36,246 bases of DNA from an uncultured Collinsella sp. (GTDB taxonomy: Bacteria; Actinomycetota; Coriobacteriia; Coriobacteriales; Coriobacteriaceae). Positions 28,926 through 36,246 of the stretch are shown piece after piece (the stretch's first letter is position 1; every line of letters starts with the position of its first letter). The position numbers and the translations under genes were made by a program. The stretch spans positions 1 through 36,246 of the forward strand of contig UQHW01000022.1 in assembly GCA_900540935.1 (NCBI GenBank), given 5' to 3'. The notes beneath the pieces are model-generated. The model was given only the letters and a program-made list of their open reading frames with translations, had not been told where the DNA came from and did no database searches.

Positions 28926-30095
28926 TTACTCGGTAAAGGCGTTGCCGACGCTCTGGCCGCCAACATACGTCTCGACGAGGGTGAGCTCATGGTCGAACAC
29001 GACAAAGTCGGCGTCGCGACCCGGCATGATGCTGCCGCACTTATCCTCGATGTGCGCGGAGCGTGCCGGCACCTCGGTTGCCATACGAATGGCGATATCG
29101 GCGCTGGCGATGCCCCAGTCAACGATGTTCTTGACGCCCTGGGCAAGCGTGAGCACCGAGCCGGCAATGCTCTTGCCGTCGGCGAGCCAGCACAGGTTGT
29201 CCTTCATGATGACGTCCATGCCACCACTGGTGTAGCTGCCCTCGGGCATGCCGCCGCAGCCCAGGCAGTCAGTGATGAGCACCGTGTGTTGCCAGCCCTT
29301 TGCCTGCAGCAGCGCCTTGATGGCGGCAGGGTTAACGTGCTTGCCGTCACAGATGATCTCGGCGTAGGTCTCGGGCGTGGACATGGCAGCGCCCACGACA
29401 CCGGGCTCACGGTGATGCAGCCCGCGCTGACCGTTATAGGTATGCGTAAAGCAGCTGGCACCGGCGTTGATGGCGGCGATGCACTCATCGTAGGTGGCGT
29501 CGGAGTGACCGATGCTGGTCACCACACCCTTGGCGTTCAGAGCAGCCGCATAAGCAGCGGCACCGTCGCGCTCGGCCGCCATGGCGCTCTTAACGATGCG
29601 ACCGCCCGCAGCCTCCTGCCACTGATCGAAGACCTCCTCGGAGGGATCGATAAGATAAGCGGGGTTCTGCGCGCCCACGTGCTTCATGGTAAAGAAGGGG
29701 CCCTCCAGATAGATGCCCTGAATGCGAGCACCGCAGAAGTCGGGGCCGCGACCCTCGTCCGCCTGGGCGATGGCGGCGCAGGCATCCTTGATCTGCTCGA
29801 CGCCATCGGTGAACGTCGTGGGCAGCCAGCTGGTGGTACCGCGACGGGCGAGCTCGGTCGAGCTGATATCAATGCCCTCGGGATCGTTATCGGTAGTCGA
29901 GTGGTTATAGAAGCCATGGATGTGAGTATCGACCATACCCGGTGCGATCCACGATCCCGTGTAGTCCTTGATCTCGCAAGAGGGCTCGTCGGCCTGCCAG
30001 GCGCCAAAAACGCCATCCTCGACCATAAGATAGCCGCCCAGTTGCGGGCCTGCCGGCAAGAAGAACTTGTCAGCCTTAATTGCGTACGTGCTCAT
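28926..30095 (-). CDS. nagA: N-acetylhexosamine-6-phosphate deacetylase
   Basis: Amidohydrolase that removes acetate from N-acetylglucosamine- or N-acetylgalactosamine-6-phosphate. Metal and catalytic features: VDTHIHG (His58, His60), YLEGPFF (Glu131), SIGHSDATYDE, FTHTYNGQRGLHHREPG and TDCLGCGG with the catalytic Asp. Length is 389 aa (family about 380). The ATG at 30095 has AAGGAG five bases upstream; a GTG six bases earlier would sit on the SD. With agaS directly upstream, the natural substrate is more likely N-acetylgalactosamine-6-phosphate (AgaA role), although the sequence does not separate the two. It is followed by a terminator. A 3' fragment of a second copy is at 26068. Confidence 0.9.
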   Translation of the reverse strand: MSTYAIKADKFFLPAGPQLGGYLMVEDGVFGAWQADEPSCEIKDYTGSWIAPGMVDTHIHGFYNHSTTDNDPEGIDISSTELARRGTTSWLPTTFTDGVEQIKDACAAIAQADEGRGPDFCGARIQGIYLEGPFFTMKHVGAQNPAYLIDPSEEVFDQWQEAAGGRIVKSAMAAERDGAAAYAAALNAKGVVTSIGHSDATYDECIAAINAGASCFTHTYNGQRGLHHREPGVVGAAMSTPETYAEIICDGKHVNPAAIKALLQAKGWQHTVLITDCLGCGGMPEGSYTSGGMDVIMKDNLCWLADGKSIAGSVLTLAQGVKNIVDWGIASADIAIRMATEVPARSAHIEDKCGSIMPGRDADFVVFDHELTLVETYVGGQSVGNAFTE

Positions 30096-30152
30096 ATGCA
30101 CTCCTTGCTTCTAAAGCAGTTGACTGTGGTAATGCTTATACCCGGTCCATGT

Positions 30153-30196
30153 AAAAACAAAAAGCGCCCGCCCGCCGTTATGAGCGGACGGGCGCC
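30153..30196 (-). terminator. rho-independent terminator of agaS
   Basis: Stem GCGCCCGCCCGC / GCGGACGGGCGC. On the minus strand TTTTTGTTTTT follows. Confidence 0.9.
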
Positions 30197-30213
30197 CTTA
30201 CAGGGGGACGCGA

Positions 30214-31380
30214 TTAAGCGGTGAAGGGGTGAATCGTCACGCCCTTAACCACGCGGTTGACCGTGCCGGTGGGGCTCGGCGTATCGGGCGTGTTGCCCAC
30301 GCGCACGGAGTTGAGCAGGCTGATAGCCTGGGCAAACATCACGAACGGCAGGGCAAGGTAGCCCTCGGGAAGCGCCTCGTAGCCCTTAAAGGTGAAGGAC
30401 TCGCCCTCGTAGACGGTAGCGCCATCCTGCTGAACGGCAACGGTGTGCTGAGCGATCTTGTCGCCACCGATCTCGTTGAGGATGTCGATGTCGTACTGAC
30501 GGGTGTAGGCGTCGTTGTTGACGAACACGAAGACGAGCGTCTTATCGTCGACGAAGGACTTAGGTCCGTGACGATAGCCCATGGAGGTGTCGTAGGAAGT
30601 AGCAACCAGACCGTGAGCGAGCTCGAGGATCTTGAGCTGGCTCTCCTGGGCAAGGCCACCAAAGGAGCCAGAACCCAAGTAGGTCACGCGGTTGAAGTCG
30701 CCAGCCAGGTAATCGGCGATCTCAGGCTCACGGGAGATGACCTCCTCGCCCATCTTGGCAATCGTCTCGACCCACTCGGCCTTCTGCTCGTCAGAGGCAG
30801 TGTCGAAAATAAGGGTGGAGAGCAGGGTCATGCAGGAATAAGAACCGGTCATGGCGAAGCCCTTGTCGTTGGCGCGCGGAATGAGCAGCGTCAGCGCATT
30901 GGGATCATCGGCAGACTCGACGGCAAGCTTGCCCTCGGGAGCGCAGGTGATGTTGAGGAACTTGACGTTGTGGACGAGCTCCTTGGCAACGGCAACGGCG
31001 GCAAGGCTCTCGGGGCTGTTGCCAGAGCGGGCAAAGGAAACCACGAGCGTGGGATCCTCGGCGCGCAGGAAATCGCGCGGAGCGCTCACGATGTCGGTCG
31101 TGGCGATGGGCTTAAAGTCGTAGAGATCAGTGTTGCCAGCGTGACGCAGGTACGGGGCGCAGGTATCGCCAACGTAGTCGGACGTACCGGCACCGGTGAA
31201 GACAACGGACAGACGGCCCTCGCCCATAGCGCGAGCCTCGGCCAGGAAGGCCTCGATGGCCTCCTTGTTCTCGCGATAGATGTTGAGCGTATCACGCCAA
31301 AGCTCGGGCTGCTGAGCAATCTCGGCCGTGGTGATCTGGGCGCCGAGCTCGGTGAGCTCCTCGACACTCTTCTCGAACAT
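30214..31380 (-). CDS. agaS: galactosamine-6-phosphate deaminase/isomerase, SIS domain
   Basis: AgaS-type enzyme with two SIS (sugar isomerase) domains; it turns galactosamine-6-phosphate into tagatose-6-phosphate and ammonia. The sequence shows the SIS phosphate loop FTGAGTSDYVGDT (from residue 61), SFARSGNSPESLAAV (near 125) and in the second half YLGSGSFGGLAQESQLKILE and GYRHGPKSFVDD. Length is 388 aa, as in known AgaS. The product is the same intermediate as that made by LacAB, which joins the two pathways. The promoter region 31381-31494 has TATAAT and a GntR operator. It is separated from nagA by a terminator, so the two are probably transcribed separately. Confidence 0.9.
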   Translation of the reverse strand: MFEKSVEELTELGAQITTAEIAQQPELWRDTLNIYRENKEAIEAFLAEARAMGEGRLSVVFTGAGTSDYVGDTCAPYLRHAGNTDLYDFKPIATTDIVSAPRDFLRAEDPTLVVSFARSGNSPESLAAVAVAKELVHNVKFLNITCAPEGKLAVESADDPNALTLLIPRANDKGFAMTGSYSCMTLLSTLIFDTASDEQKAEWVETIAKMGEEVISREPEIADYLAGDFNRVTYLGSGSFGGLAQESQLKILELAHGLVATSYDTSMGYRHGPKSFVDDKTLVFVFVNNDAYTRQYDIDILNEIGGDKIAQHTVAVQQDGATVYEGESFTFKGYEALPEGYLALPFVMFAQAISLLNSVRVGNTPDTPSPTGTVNRVVKGVTIHPFTA

Positions 31381-31419
31381 TTCTAATACCTCTCTCTAGA
31401 AGTAATCCTCTGACGTGCA

Positions 31420-31455
31420 ATTATACACTTCGGTTGGTTATCTGGTAGTAACCAG
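31420..31455 (-). promoter_or_regulatory. agaS promoter -10 with GntR operator
   Basis: TATAAT on the minus strand (31420-31425) and the palindrome CTGGT-AGTA-ACCAG at 31442-31455, which covers the expected -35 position. The same operator lies before the PTS operon at 35735. Confidence 0.65.
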
Positions 31456-31494
31456 TTAAATGCAAAGAATCACCATATGGAAACGATGCGAGCA

Positions 31495-32226
31495 CTAGTT
31501 ACTGCGCTGGTGGTAAACCTTGTATTTAAACTGATCGGCACGAGCAACCGAGAGTGTGTACTCCACTACCTCGTTTGACTCGTTATACGTAGTCCTGACC
31601 AAATCGAGCACAGGCGAGCCCTCGACAATTCCCAAAAGGTGGGCATCGGTGGGACGGGCTATGCTCGCATAGAACTCCTCTTCGGCCACGCGAATCTTTT
31701 GCTGAAAGTCCTGCTCAATCACATCGTAAAGCGGCTTACGCTCCAGCAGCGGTCGCTTTAGGGACAGAAATTGACGAACCGGAAGATAGCTGCGTTCGAC
31801 CATCATGGGCATGTTGTCGGCAGAACGAAGGCGCTTGAGCTTAAAAATGCGATCACCGATGCGCAATCCCATATGCTCGGCCAGATTCTTATCGGCCTCC
31901 ATCTCGCAAAACTCGAGAATCGTGGTCTCGGGTTCTCGACCCATCGCGCGCATCTGCTCGGTAAAGCTGTAGGACTGCATAAGATTGGTTGCTTTTGCCG
32001 AACGGTCGGTCACAAAGGTACCGCGACCGTGCTGCCGAACCACCAGTCCTAAACGCTCCAGTTCCTGCAGAGCCAGGCGTACCGTAGTGCGCGAGAGACC
32101 ATAGCGCTCCGAAAGTTCGCGCTCGGAAGGAATCATGTCACCGGCGCGATATTCATGGTCAATCTTTTCGGTCAGAATATCGACCAGCTGATCGTACAGC
32201 GGTTGCTTACGCGCTCCGATCGCCAT
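31495..32226 (-). CDS. GntR-family (HutC/UTRA) regulator of the amino-sugar genes
   Basis: Repressor of the NagR/AgaR type, 243 aa. The N-terminal winged helix reads PLYDQLVDILTEKIDHEYRA, SERELSERYGLSRTTVRLAL and GRGTFVTDRS; the UTRA domain spans about residues 85-235 (MPMMVERSYLP, GSPVLDLVRTTYNESNEVVE). A strong GGGAGGAT SD precedes the ATG. It sits between the PTS operon and agaS. CTGGTAGTAACCA palindromes in front of both units, of GntR-operator form, are the likely targets. The effector is probably an amino-sugar phosphate. Confidence 0.88.
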   Translation of the reverse strand: MAIGARKQPLYDQLVDILTEKIDHEYRAGDMIPSERELSERYGLSRTTVRLALQELERLGLVVRQHGRGTFVTDRSAKATNLMQSYSFTEQMRAMGREPETTILEFCEMEADKNLAEHMGLRIGDRIFKLKRLRSADNMPMMVERSYLPVRQFLSLKRPLLERKPLYDVIEQDFQQKIRVAEEEFYASIARPTDAHLLGIVEGSPVLDLVRTTYNESNEVVEYTLSVARADQFKYKVYHQRSN

Positions 32227-32311
32227 CCTATCCTCCCTTTTGCTCGAATTCGGCTAACTACCTAGGGTGTTATGCATTATCTGTCTGCCACACCCGAATC
32301 ATTAAGAAAAC

Positions 32312-32345
32312 AAAAGCCGCGCGCTCTTTCGAGCACGCGGCTTTT
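32312..32345. terminator. terminator of the mannose-family PTS operon
   Basis: AAAAGCCGCG..GCTC / GAGC..CGCGGCTTTT, symmetric with A/T ends, so active in both directions. Confidence 0.85.
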
Positions 32346-32411
32346 AACATACACATGGCTTAAGGGGTCGGGGTGTGAGCCGCGTAGGGACACACCCCTC
32401 AAGCTAGAGCC

Positions 32412-33494
32412 TTACCAGATGCTCGGCCAGAGACCAAGCGGGCCAGCGCCCAGGATGCCAAGGACGAAGAGCAGGAGAATGCCCTTGGTCGGGGTCCAGC
32501 TGTGCTTAGCGAACATGTAGTAAAGCAGCAGCGTAAGCATAAGCGGGACGAGCTTCGGGACGATGGTGTTGAGGGTGTCGGCAACAGAGAAGTTGACCGG
32601 ATCCTCGGTAACGGTGCCGTAGGTCACGGACTCCATGCCGTTACCCAGATCGGTGACGCCGCACTCGACAGCGTTGCCGTCGGCATCGGAAGCGGTAAGG
32701 GCGTTGCCGTCCTTATCGGTCATGGCGATGGTACCGGCCTCAGCGGTCTCGGTATCGATGCCCTCCATACCGGTGAAGTTCTCGGCCTCCTTCTCGGAGA
32801 CGATCACGGTAGTAGCGGAGAGACCACGGGTGGTGCCGTTGGGGATCTGGAGGTTGATCTGGGTGCCACCCATGGTGACGACCAGGCAACCGACGACGAA
32901 GACGCCCATGATGGAAGCGGCACGCGTGAAGGCCTGCATGTTGGCGGTCAGAGCGTCAATAGCGCTGGTGCCAAGCTTGTAGGACCAGTTCATGAGCCAG
33001 AAGCGCAGAGCGAACTGGACGACGTTGAAGATCACCAGGAAGATGATCGGTGCAGCGGCGTTGCCGTTGATGGCCATGTTGGAGGTGATGCCGGCCGTGA
33101 TAGGCACGAGCGTCAGCCAGAACAGGGCGTCACCGATACCACCGAGCGGGCCCATTGCGGCGACGCGGACGGCGCGGATCGTGGGGATGTCAACCTTGTT
33201 CTGCTCGAGCGAAAGCACGATGCCCATAACAAAGGTGACAAGGAACGGGTGGGTGTTGAAGAACTCCAGGTTGTGGCTCATGGAAGCCGCGAGGTCGTTC
33301 TTGTTGGTGTGGATCTTCTCCAGACCGGGGATGATGGAGTAGAGCCAGCCAGCGGCCTGCATGCGCTCGTAGTTGAACGATGCCTGCAGGAAGCAGGAGC
33401 GCCAAGCCATCTTGTTGAGGGTCTTCTGGTCGAGCTGCGGAGCAGGAGTGAGATCCTCGTAGTGCTCCGGGATCACATACTCATTAGATGCCAT
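32412..33494 (-). CDS. PTS mannose-family IID component with a large insertion
   Basis: Membrane subunit that, with IIC, forms the sugar channel. Family features: LDQKTLNKMAWRSCFLQASF, NYERMQAAGWLYSIIPGLEK, FVMGIVLSLEQNK and the hallmark AAMGPLGGIGDALFW. Length is 360 aa against about 270-285 usual; the excess is a polar segment at about residues 222-303, rich in Asp, Glu, Thr and Gly, between two hydrophobic parts (SIMGVFVVGCLVVTMGG and LVPLMLTLLLYYMF). The ATG at 33494 has GGAGGTGA upstream and overlaps the end of IIC by 11 bases, which indicates translational coupling. It is the last gene of the operon. Confidence 0.9.
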   Translation of the reverse strand: MASNEYVIPEHYEDLTPAPQLDQKTLNKMAWRSCFLQASFNYERMQAAGWLYSIIPGLEKIHTNKNDLAASMSHNLEFFNTHPFLVTFVMGIVLSLEQNKVDIPTIRAVRVAAMGPLGGIGDALFWLTLVPITAGITSNMAINGNAAAPIIFLVIFNVVQFALRFWLMNWSYKLGTSAIDALTANMQAFTRAASIMGVFVVGCLVVTMGGTQINLQIPNGTTRGLSATTVIVSEKEAENFTGMEGIDTETAEAGTIAMTDKDGNALTASDADGNAVECGVTDLGNGMESVTYGTVTEDPVNFSVADTLNTIVPKLVPLMLTLLLYYMFAKHSWTPTKGILLLFVLGILGAGPLGLWPSIW

Positions 33495-34284
33495 CTTCGA
33501 AGTCACCTCCGTCAGAAACAGCTGCACCCTTCAGCTCGGTCTGCTGCTGGAAGTCCCAGAAAGCGATGCCGAAGCCGATGAGAGCGAGGATGAGCAGAGC
33601 AGGGGTTGCCAGCGAATCGTTGGCAACGGTGATGAGCGCGAGGCCAAAGCCCATGAGGAAGAAGCCCCACATATCGCGGTTCATCATAACCTTGAGCAGG
33701 ACGGCGAAGCCGACGAAGCGCATCATGCCGCCTGCAGCGGACAGACCGGTCTGCAGCCAAGTCGGGATGGCGGAAGCGATGGTCTGACCAATGGTAGCGC
33801 CAGCGATGAAGAACAGGGTGACGACGACAGCGAAGATCAGGCCGAGCAGAGCCATGGCGAAGTAGTTCAGGCGCTCGATGCCCTTGGTGTCCGCGTTGTG
33901 AGCCATGTTATCGGCCGTGGACATAAGCGGGGACATAAGCGTGAAGACCAGGGTAACGCCAAGCTGGCCAAGCAGAGCGAACGGAATGGCGAGGCCGACT
34001 GCCGCGTTGGGCTCGAGGCCCGTGGCGATAGCGAGAATGGCTGCCATGATGCCGCCGATGACGGCGTTAGGCGGCTGAGCGCCTCCGATCGGCATGTTGC
34101 CGATCGTCATGAGCTGATAGGTACCACCCACGAGAAGACCGGTGTTGAGGTCGCCAAGGATAAGACCGATGACGGCGCCGGTGACGATGGGCTGATAGAG
34201 AGACTCGAGGAAGTCAAACTGGTCGATTGCCGCGATGAACGTGACGACGAAGACCAGAGCGATCTGGATGATCGAGTATTCCAT
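33484..34284 (-). CDS. PTS mannose/sorbose-family IIC component
   Basis: Membrane channel subunit of a mannose-family PTS, 266 aa, the usual length. It opens MEYSIIQIALVFVVTFIAAIDQ and has the family segment QPIVTGAVIGLILGDLNTGL, LVGGTYQLMTIGNMPIGGAQ and about seven or eight hydrophobic stretches. The resemblance is to the AgaC/AgaW-type permeases, so N-acetylgalactosamine, galactosamine or a glycosaminoglycan-derived sugar is likely; agaS and nagA nearby favour N-acetylgalactosamine. AAGGAGGAG precedes the ATG. A 90-base spacer with a small hairpin (GTCAGG / CCTGAC, about 34338-34357) separates it from IIB. Confidence 0.9.
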   Translation of the reverse strand: MEYSIIQIALVFVVTFIAAIDQFDFLESLYQPIVTGAVIGLILGDLNTGLLVGGTYQLMTIGNMPIGGAQPPNAVIGGIMAAILAIATGLEPNAAVGLAIPFALLGQLGVTLVFTLMSPLMSTADNMAHNADTKGIERLNYFAMALLGLIFAVVVTLFFIAGATIGQTIASAIPTWLQTGLSAAGGMMRFVGFAVLLKVMMNRDMWGFFLMGFGLALITVANDSLATPALLILALIGFGIAFWDFQQQTELKGAAVSDGGDFEDGI

Positions 34285-34374
34285 CTTGCTCCTCCTTTCA
34301 AAATGTATGTACGCACTTTGGATTTCACGTACAGAACGTCAGGGTTTCACTCCTGACAACGTGGATCACGAGGA

Positions 34375-34857
34375 TTACGAGAAGAGCTTGCTCGTGTCCT
34401 CAACAGGCGTGCTCGGAACGCGCCTGATCTCCAACTCCACCCCCAATTCCTGCAGCTCTTTAAACGCAGCGACATCCTCGTCGTTAACTGCGACGGAGGT
34501 GGCGACTTGGCGCTTTCCTTCCGACATGTGCATGTTGCCGATGTTTACCTTCTTTATAGGCACACCGCCCTTGACGAGCGTAAGCACGTCTTCCGGTGTT
34601 TCGGCCACGATGAAGATCTTCTGGCGCGGGCTCGCCTTGCCAATGACGTCGATGGTCTTCTGCAGAGAGAAGAAACGCGTAGCGACGCCGGCGGGAGCGG
34701 CCATCTTCATGAGGTTCTGGCGCATGGTGTTGGACGCCACGTCGTCGTTGGCGACGAGGATGAGGTTGGAGCCCAGGGTGGAGTTCCACTGGGTGGCAAC
34801 CTGACCATGAACCAGTCGGTTATCGATGCGGGTAAGAAGAATGTTGGGTTCTGCCAT
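34375..34857 (-). CDS. PTS mannose/sorbose-family IIB component
   Basis: Cytoplasmic phosphocarrier, 160 aa. The N-terminal motif RIDNRLVHGQV contains the phosphorylated His17; phosphate passes from IIA His9 to this His and then to the sugar. The remainder (GSNLILVANDDVASN, FFSLQKTIDVIGKASPRQKI, VPIKKVNIGNMHMSEGKR) is typical. The orphan at 23521 is its paralogue without the His. An AAAGGAAG SD precedes the ATG. It lies between yajC and IIC in the operon. Confidence 0.92.
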   Translation of the reverse strand: MAEPNILLTRIDNRLVHGQVATQWNSTLGSNLILVANDDVASNTMRQNLMKMAAPAGVATRFFSLQKTIDVIGKASPRQKIFIVAETPEDVLTLVKGGVPIKKVNIGNMHMSEGKRQVATSVAVNDEDVAAFKELQELGVELEIRRVPSTPVEDTSKLFS

Positions 34858-34893
34858 GTTGATCAGCTTCCTTTCGTTATTTGCTGACGACAG

Positions 34894-35175
34894 TTACTTG
34901 ATCTCCTGAATCGCGTAACGCGAAACATCTACGACGGCTCCGGATCGGACTTTGATCTGGACCTTCTCGCCTTCGATGCCTTTGACGGTTCCGTAGATAC
35001 CGCCGGCGAAAAGAACCTCTTGACCCGGCTTGAGCTCGGTGTGCAGCTCCTTGAAGTACTTCTGCTTCTTCTTCATGTTGATTTGCGACCAGATGGTGTA
35101 AATCAAGCCCATGATGACAAGCAGGCCTAAAAGGGCGACCGAGGAGCTCAGGACGTTGGCTCCGAAATCGGCCAT
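34894..35175 (-). CDS. yajC: YajC-family small membrane protein inside a PTS operon
   Basis: 93 aa, one N-terminal transmembrane helix (about residues 9-30, SSVALLGLLVIMGLIYTIWS), then a basic stretch KKKQKYFKELHTELKPGQEV and LFAGGIYGTVKGIEGEKVQI, the signature of YajC, the accessory subunit of the Sec translocon. Its start overlaps the IIA stop by one base (TAATG), so it is translated with the PTS. A YajC paralogue in a mannose-family PTS operon is, as I recall, also seen in streptococcal glycosaminoglycan clusters. It may help assemble IIC/IID, rather than being the housekeeping YajC, which normally lies beside secD. Confidence 0.85.
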   Translation of the reverse strand: MADFGANVLSSSVALLGLLVIMGLIYTIWSQINMKKKQKYFKELHTELKPGQEVLFAGGIYGTVKGIEGEKVQIKVRSGAVVDVSRYAIQEIK

Positions 35176-35618
35176 TAGATGCCGTCCTCGTCGCCGAAGA
35201 TATCCTCTTCGTCGGAGCCGGCAACGGATGCGACCGTCTGGGCGGTGATGCCCGTCTGGCCAACGGTCACGGCCTGCTCGCCAAGCTCGGCGAGCGTGGC
35301 GTTGCCGCGGAGGAACAGAAGCTCAATAACCATGGGAAGGTTGGTGCCGGTCAGAACCTCGACGTTGTCGACATCCTGGGCAATCATCATCGCCTGGTTG
35401 AACGGGGTGCCACCAAGCAGGTCGGTAAAGACGAGCACGCCATCGCACTCCTCGCGCATGGCGGTAATAGCGGCACGGAGATCCTCACCGTAGGAAGCAG
35501 CCTGGTCGCCCTCAAAAGGAACGACGGTAAAAGCGGGCTGGTCGCCAGCAACCATAGCGATAGCGCTTGCGAGGCCGGGTGCGAACTGTCCATGACCGGT
35601 AAGAATAAAGCCAACCAT
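35175..35618 (-). CDS. PTS mannose-family IIA component
   Basis: Cytoplasmic EIIA of the mannose type, 147 aa. Phospho-acceptor His9 is in FILTGHGQFAPGL; the next family motif is VLVFTDLLGGTPFNQAM. The C-terminal tail (about residues 115-147) is acidic and ends GSDEEDIFGDEDGI. First gene of the operon IIA-yajC-IIB-IIC-IID; GGAAGGGAA lies upstream of the ATG. It takes phosphate from HPr and hands it to the IIB at 34375. Confidence 0.92.
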   Translation of the reverse strand: MVGFILTGHGQFAPGLASAIAMVAGDQPAFTVVPFEGDQAASYGEDLRAAITAMREECDGVLVFTDLLGGTPFNQAMMIAQDVDNVEVLTGTNLPMVIELLFLRGNATLAELGEQAVTVGQTGITAQTVASVAGSDEEDIFGDEDGI

Positions 35619-35718
35619 TCAAATTTCCCTTCCGAAGGTGTGTACGATCTGAGTCCGATGATTTTCGGAAGCCAGCGGGCGCTCGCCCTTAAAGCTTCTT
35701 AGAAAGCGTACTTTGAAG

Positions 35719-35770
35719 ACCAGTGGTTTCTAAACTGGTAGTAACCACGTGATGTGTTGTTGTCACTATA
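35719..35770 (-). promoter_or_regulatory. PTS operon promoter region with GntR operators
   Basis: CTGGTAGTAACCA (35735-35747) repeats the agaS operator, and ACCAGTGGT lies at 35719-35727. TATAGT on the minus strand (35765-35770) is a -10 candidate just upstream of them; I see no good -35. Confidence 0.5.
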
Positions 35771-35820
35771 TCACCCCAGAAGAGGTCGCTTTCGTTGATT
35801 CATACGGTAAAACGTTTTTG

Positions 35821-36071
35821 CACCGCTCACGGTGATAAATCGACCGTTTACCGGTCGTTAACACTTCTACCTGCGGTTTTGAAACCGTTCCGAAATGCTT
35901 TGGCAAAAGATCGGATCTTTTCCTGTGTCTAAACAACGCAGGGCGGCTAAAAATAGCGTGTAGAAAAATTGCAGGTCATTGTGAAGATATGTGAATTGGT
36001 CTTTTTGACTTAATACCAGTTAGAACCAGTTTTGAGATTATCGGTGAACGGTAGTTTTCGACCGTTCACCG
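35821..36071. promoter_or_regulatory. upstream regulatory block of the mannose-family PTS operon
   Basis: CACCG-CTCA-CGGTG (35821-35834), ACCGTTTACCG (35843-35853) and an inverted pair CGGTGAACGGT (36042-36052) / ACCGTTCACCG (36061-36071). A double half-site ACCAGTTAGAACCAGT lies at 36015-36030. No gene is seen in 35619-36246. Confidence 0.55.
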
Positions 36072-36109
36072 GTTACTTGCAATCGTTTGCAGTTGTTTTC
36101 CCAGATGAA

Positions 36110-36231
36110 TTAGGGAAGCGCGATGGAGCGCTTGCGCGGGCGCAAGGCCTGCCCCAGTGGTTTCGGCAGCAATAAGCCCGCTAGAACGTTGTGAACTGCC
36201 TCCCATTTCTTGGACATGAGAAATGGGAGGC
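36110..36231 (+). ncRNA. possible structured leader or small RNA with terminator
   Basis: On the plus strand, successive stems GCGC-GATGGA-GCGC, TTGCGC-GG-GCGCAA and CTGCC..GGCAG are followed by a strong terminator at 36198-36231 (GCCTCCCATTTCT / AGAAATGGGAGGC, then TTTCTTTA). No plus-strand gene lies upstream, so this could be a 5' leader of a gene beyond the window or a small RNA. I could not match it to a known riboswitch class. Confidence 0.4.
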
Positions 36232-36237
36232 TTTCTT
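36198..36237 (+). terminator. rho-independent terminator/attenuator at the right edge
   Basis: 13-bp perfect stem, loop of eight, T-rich tail TTTCTTTAT. Confidence 0.8.
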
Positions 36238-36246
36238 TATGCGCGT

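Noticed and set aside
36110..36237. Cobalamin riboswitch
   Set aside because: The GGTGAAAATCC and GCCACTG cores are missing; only short, low-information words match.
101..36246. Insertion sequences
   Set aside because: No transposase or integrase-like protein is encoded on either strand; only small non-coding elements are present.

Overview
The window looks like a chromosomal carbohydrate-utilisation island of a high-GC Gram-positive gut bacterium. The class Coriobacteriia, most likely Collinsella, is my inference from protein style, codon use and the sugar-PTS/tagatose-6-phosphate gene set; no 16S rRNA or other phylogenetic marker is present. Apart from a tRNA-Thr gene, a flavodoxin and a small secreted-protein pair, nearly everything serves PTS sugar uptake and the tagatose-6-phosphate pathway.

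Layout. (1) 101-3191, minus strand: lacA-lacB-lacX-lacC (galactose-6-phosphate isomerase, an aldose-1-epimerase-like protein, tagatose-6-phosphate kinase). (2) 3501-4472: unknown membrane protein. (3) 4773-9960: lacF (PTS IIA), a LacI regulator, then a divergent lactose-type PTS IICB and a 6-phospho-beta-galactosidase. (4) 10300-14839: a second LacI / IICB / 6-phospho-beta-galactosidase module. (5) 15208-20743: a Fic protein under a huge palindrome, a truncated DeoR gene, a third IICB diverging from an uncharacterised probable TIM-barrel protein, and a GntR regulator. (6) 21176-24003: an intact DeoR (LacR-like) regulator, galM, and an orphan mannose-family IIB without its phosphorylatable histidine. 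(7) 24211-25273: tRNA-Thr(CGT) and two hypothetical genes, one secreted. (8) 25562-28109: YhcH-family protein, a nagA remnant, and second copies of lacC and lacX. (9) 28266-28850: flavodoxin. (10) 28926-35618: nagA, agaS, a GntR/UTRA regulator and a mannose-family PTS operon (IIA-yajC-IIB-IIC-IID).

How it works together (inference from families): beta-galactosides enter through the IICB permeases, phosphorylated via the single LacF, and are cut by the two LacG enzymes to galactose-6-phosphate, which LacAB turns into tagatose-6-phosphate. Amino sugars, probably N-acetylgalactosamine, enter through the mannose-family PTS, are deacetylated by NagA, and AgaS converts galactosamine-6-phosphate to the same tagatose-6-phosphate. 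Both routes meet at LacC, present twice. No tagatose-bisphosphate aldolase is encoded here.

The most unusual structures are non-coding. Eight copies of a 55-nt palindromic repeat, alternating between two loop types on an 80-nt period, sit in three arrays that bound whole sugar modules. A palindrome with two 32-nt arms overlaps the Fic promoter region and ends in its ribosome binding site. A direct repeat ACCG-N3-ACCG recurs in front of every PTS unit, which suggests a shared regulon. Three sites of the form TTCAAA-N7-GAACA link the DeoR regulator to lacF and lacA.
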